NCBI GenBank assembly: GCA_048262715.1
Contig: JBLXEV010000002.1
Span: 62,001 to 126,000 of the forward strand
DNA: 64,000 nucleotides
Source: Albirhodobacter sp048262715
GTDB taxonomy: Bacteria; Pseudomonadota; Alphaproteobacteria; Rhodobacterales; Rhodobacteraceae
Direction of reading: 5' to 3'
How positions within the stretch are numbered: position 1 is the stretch's first letter; each line of letters begins with the position of its first letter. The translations under genes were made by a program, and so were the position numbers. Below, piece by piece: positions 62,460 through 64,000 of the stretch. The notes beneath the pieces were generated by a model. The model was not told where the DNA came from. It was given only the letters and a program-made list of their open reading frames with translations, and did no database searches.

Positions 62460-64000
62460 ATGAAGATCGAGCGGAAGTTTACCACGGCAGAGAGCGGCGC
62501 TTACGGGCAGATCGCGTTCAACACGACCAGCTCCGAGATCCGCAATCCGGACGGGACGATCGTGTTCAAAAACGACTCTGTCGAAGTGCCGTCGAAATGG
62601 AGCCAAGTTGCCTCCGATGTTCTGGCGCAGAAATACTTCCGCAAGGCGGGCATCCCAGCCGTCGTGAAAAAGGTCAAAGAGAAGAACGTCCCCGAGTTCC
62701 TGTGGCGCGCTGTCCCTGATGAGGCCGCGCTGGAGCAACTGGCTGAGGATCAGCGCTTTGTCGGCGAGACCTCCGCGAAGCAGGTGTTTGATCGCTTGGC
62801 GGGCGCTTGGACCTATTGGGGGTGGAAGGGCGGCTATTTCTCCACCGAAGGTGATGCGCGCGCTTACTATGACGAGATGCGCTTCATGCTGGCCGAGCAG
62901 ATGGCCGCGCCCAATTCGCCGCAATGGTTCAACACCGGCCTGCATTGGGCCTACGGCATCGATGGCCCGTCGCAAGGCCATTATTATGTCGATCACCTGA
63001 CCGGAAAGCTGACGAAATCCTCCTCGGCTTATGAGCACCCGCAGCCGCATGCTTGCTTCATCCAATCGGTGAAGGATGATCTGGTCGGCGATGGCGGGAT
63101 CATGGATCTGTGGGTGCGTGAGGCGCGGCTGTTTAAATATGGCTCTGGCACGGGCACCAACTTCTCGTCGCTCAGAGGCGAGGGCGAAAAGCTCTCGGGC
63201 GGCGGCAAATCCTCGGGGCTGATGGGCTTCCTCAAGATCGGCGACCGCGCGGCGGGCGCGATTAAATCGGGCGGCACAACGCGCCGCGCGGCGAAGATGG
63301 TGATCTGCGATATGGATCACCCCGATGTTGAGAATTTCATCAATTGGAAGGTGATCGAGGAGCAAAAGGTCGCCTCGCTCGTCGCCGGTTCCAAGCTGCA
63401 TGAGCGCGAGCTGAACACGATCTTCGAGACGATCCGCCTGTGGGATGGCACGGCGGTAGATGCCACCGATCCGGCCAAGAATGAGGCGCTGAAAGCTGCG
63501 ATCAAATCGGCCAAAAAATGTATGATCCCAGAGACATACATCAACCGCGTGCTGCAATATGCGCGTCAGGGTTACACCTCGATCGAATTCCCGACCTATG
63601 ACACCGATTGGGATTCCGAGGCCTATGTTTCGGTCTCGGGCCAGAATTCCAACAACTCCGTTCGCGTCACCGATGCCTTCCTCAAGGCCGTGAAAGACGA
63701 TGCCGATTGGGAGCTGCTGCGCCGCACCGATGGCAAGGTCGCCAAGACAATCAAGGCGCGCGATCTTTGGGATCAGGTCGGTCATGCGGCTTGGGCCTGC
63801 GCCGATCCCGGCATCCAATTCCACGACACCGTGAACGCGTGGCACACCTGCCCCGAAGATGGCGCGATCCGTGGCTCGAACCCGTGCTCGGAATATATGT
63901 TCCTCGATGATACGGCCTGCAATCTGGCCTCGATGAACCTGCTGACCTTCTTCAAAAACGATGCGTTCAACGCGGAGGCTTACGTCCACGCGACCCGCCT
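62460..64000 (+). CDS. nrdJ: Coenzyme-B12-dependent (class II) ribonucleotide reductase, 3' end outside window
   Basis: Open from the ATG at 62460 to the window end: 513 residues of a protein that is over 1,000 long in the family. GGGG precedes the start. It makes deoxyribonucleotides without oxygen-dependent radical generation. The N-terminus (PSKWSQVASDVLAQKYFRKAGIP), APNSPQWFNTGLHWAYGI, HACFIQSVKDDLVGDGGIMD, KYGSGTGTNFSSLR and GSNPCSEYMFLDDTACNLAS (substrate-site cysteine region) match NrdJ. There is no ATP-cone domain at the N-terminus. Regulation is discussed under the upstream region. Confidence 0.96.
   Translation, partial: MKIERKFTTAESGAYGQIAFNTTSSEIRNPDGTIVFKNDSVEVPSKWSQVASDVLAQKYFRKAGIPAVVKKVKEKNVPEFLWRAVPDEAALEQLAEDQRFVGETSAKQVFDRLAGAWTYWGWKGGYFSTEGDARAYYDEMRFMLAEQMAAPNSPQWFNTGLHWAYGIDGPSQGHYYVDHLTGKLTKSSSAYEHPQPHACFIQSVKDDLVGDGGIMDLWVREARLFKYGSGTGTNFSSLRGEGEKLSGGGKSSGLMGFLKIGDRAAGAIKSGGTTRRAAKMVICDMDHPDVENFINWKVIEEQKVASLVAGSKLHERELNTIFETIRLWDGTAVDATDPAKNEALKAAIKSAKKCMIPETYINRVLQYARQGYTSIEFPTYDTDWDSEAYVSVSGQNSNNSVRVTDAFLKAVKDDADWELLRRTDGKVAKTIKARDLWDQVGHAAWACADPGIQFHDTVNAWHTCPEDGAIRGSNPCSEYMFLDDTACNLASMNLLTFFKNDAFNAEAYVHATR

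Noticed and set aside
1..64000. CRISPR arrays, insertion sequences, tRNA and rRNA genes
   Set aside because: No regularly spaced repeats, transposase motifs, cloverleaf-forming segments with CCA-type ends or rRNA sequence were seen in any intergenic stretch.

Overview
The window is a GC-rich chromosomal segment of an alphaproteobacterium of the order Rhodobacterales (Rhodobacteraceae or Roseobacteraceae; I cannot fix the genus). The main grounds are the end of a gene transfer agent (GTA) cluster running into cysE, a pdhA-pdhB-pdhC operon whose E1 beta subunit carries its own lipoyl domain next to an ftsB-like gene, a class I FbaB-type aldolase, a DUF4167 protein near prfA-prmC, and a coenzyme-B12-dependent ribonucleotide reductase. 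I see no transposase, integrase, CRISPR array, tRNA or rRNA. Almost everything is core-genome housekeeping, with small accessory insertions.

Layout. Positions 1-3204 hold the last GTA structural genes: the 3' part of the megatron baseplate protein, a DUF2793 putative tail fibre and a small conserved protein. cysE (3405-4223) follows. From 4316 to 11263, on the minus strand, lies a carbon-metabolism block in transcriptional order pgk, fba, ftsB, pdhA, pdhB, pdhC. Next come two overlapping cyclophilin genes, a LysE/RhtB exporter, the divergent pair tyrS/anmK, an ABC-F ATPase, a Tat-exported PhoX phosphatase, enolase, a DMT-family permease, SelO and a nucleoside hydrolase. The stretch 26-30 kb has an uncharacterised gene, an orphan ferric-iron binding protein divergent from an Rrf2 iron-sulphur regulator, a short unknown protein, a TfoX C-terminal-domain protein and ndk. 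A large NhaP antiporter with a cyclic-nucleotide-binding-like domain and a LysR regulator follow. A complete oppABCDF-type peptide transporter fills 34960-40849 on the minus strand.

From 41 to 46 kb are prfA-prmC and the DUF4167 gene, separated by a three-gene insertion (GFA enzyme, flavodoxin-fold NAD(P)H oxidoreductase, TetR regulator with a clear double operator). From 46 to 57 kb is a conserved envelope neighbourhood: lptF-lptG-lptD-surA-pdxA-rsmA on the minus strand, divergent from pepA-holC on the plus strand. The last part has a TerC/DUF475 membrane protein, an unknown cytosolic protein, a short-chain dehydrogenase, msrB-msrA, a GSCFA-domain gene broken by one in-frame amber codon, and the 5' part of nrdJ behind a long regulatory region.

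Signals beyond genes. A dispersed intergenic element ending in GGATATTT occurs at least five times, twice as inverted pairs. A shared LacI-type operator sequence (TGTTAGCGCAA[T/C]CA) lies upstream of both fba and eno, which suggests common control of glycolysis. The nrdJ leader has three DnaA-box-like sites and an NrdR-box-like site on a possible -10 hexamer. A Pho-box-like tandem repeat precedes phoX, and a 15-bp direct repeat lies between the iron-binding-protein gene and the Rrf2 gene. I found no convincing wholly new multigene system; the best leads are these regulatory and repeat elements.
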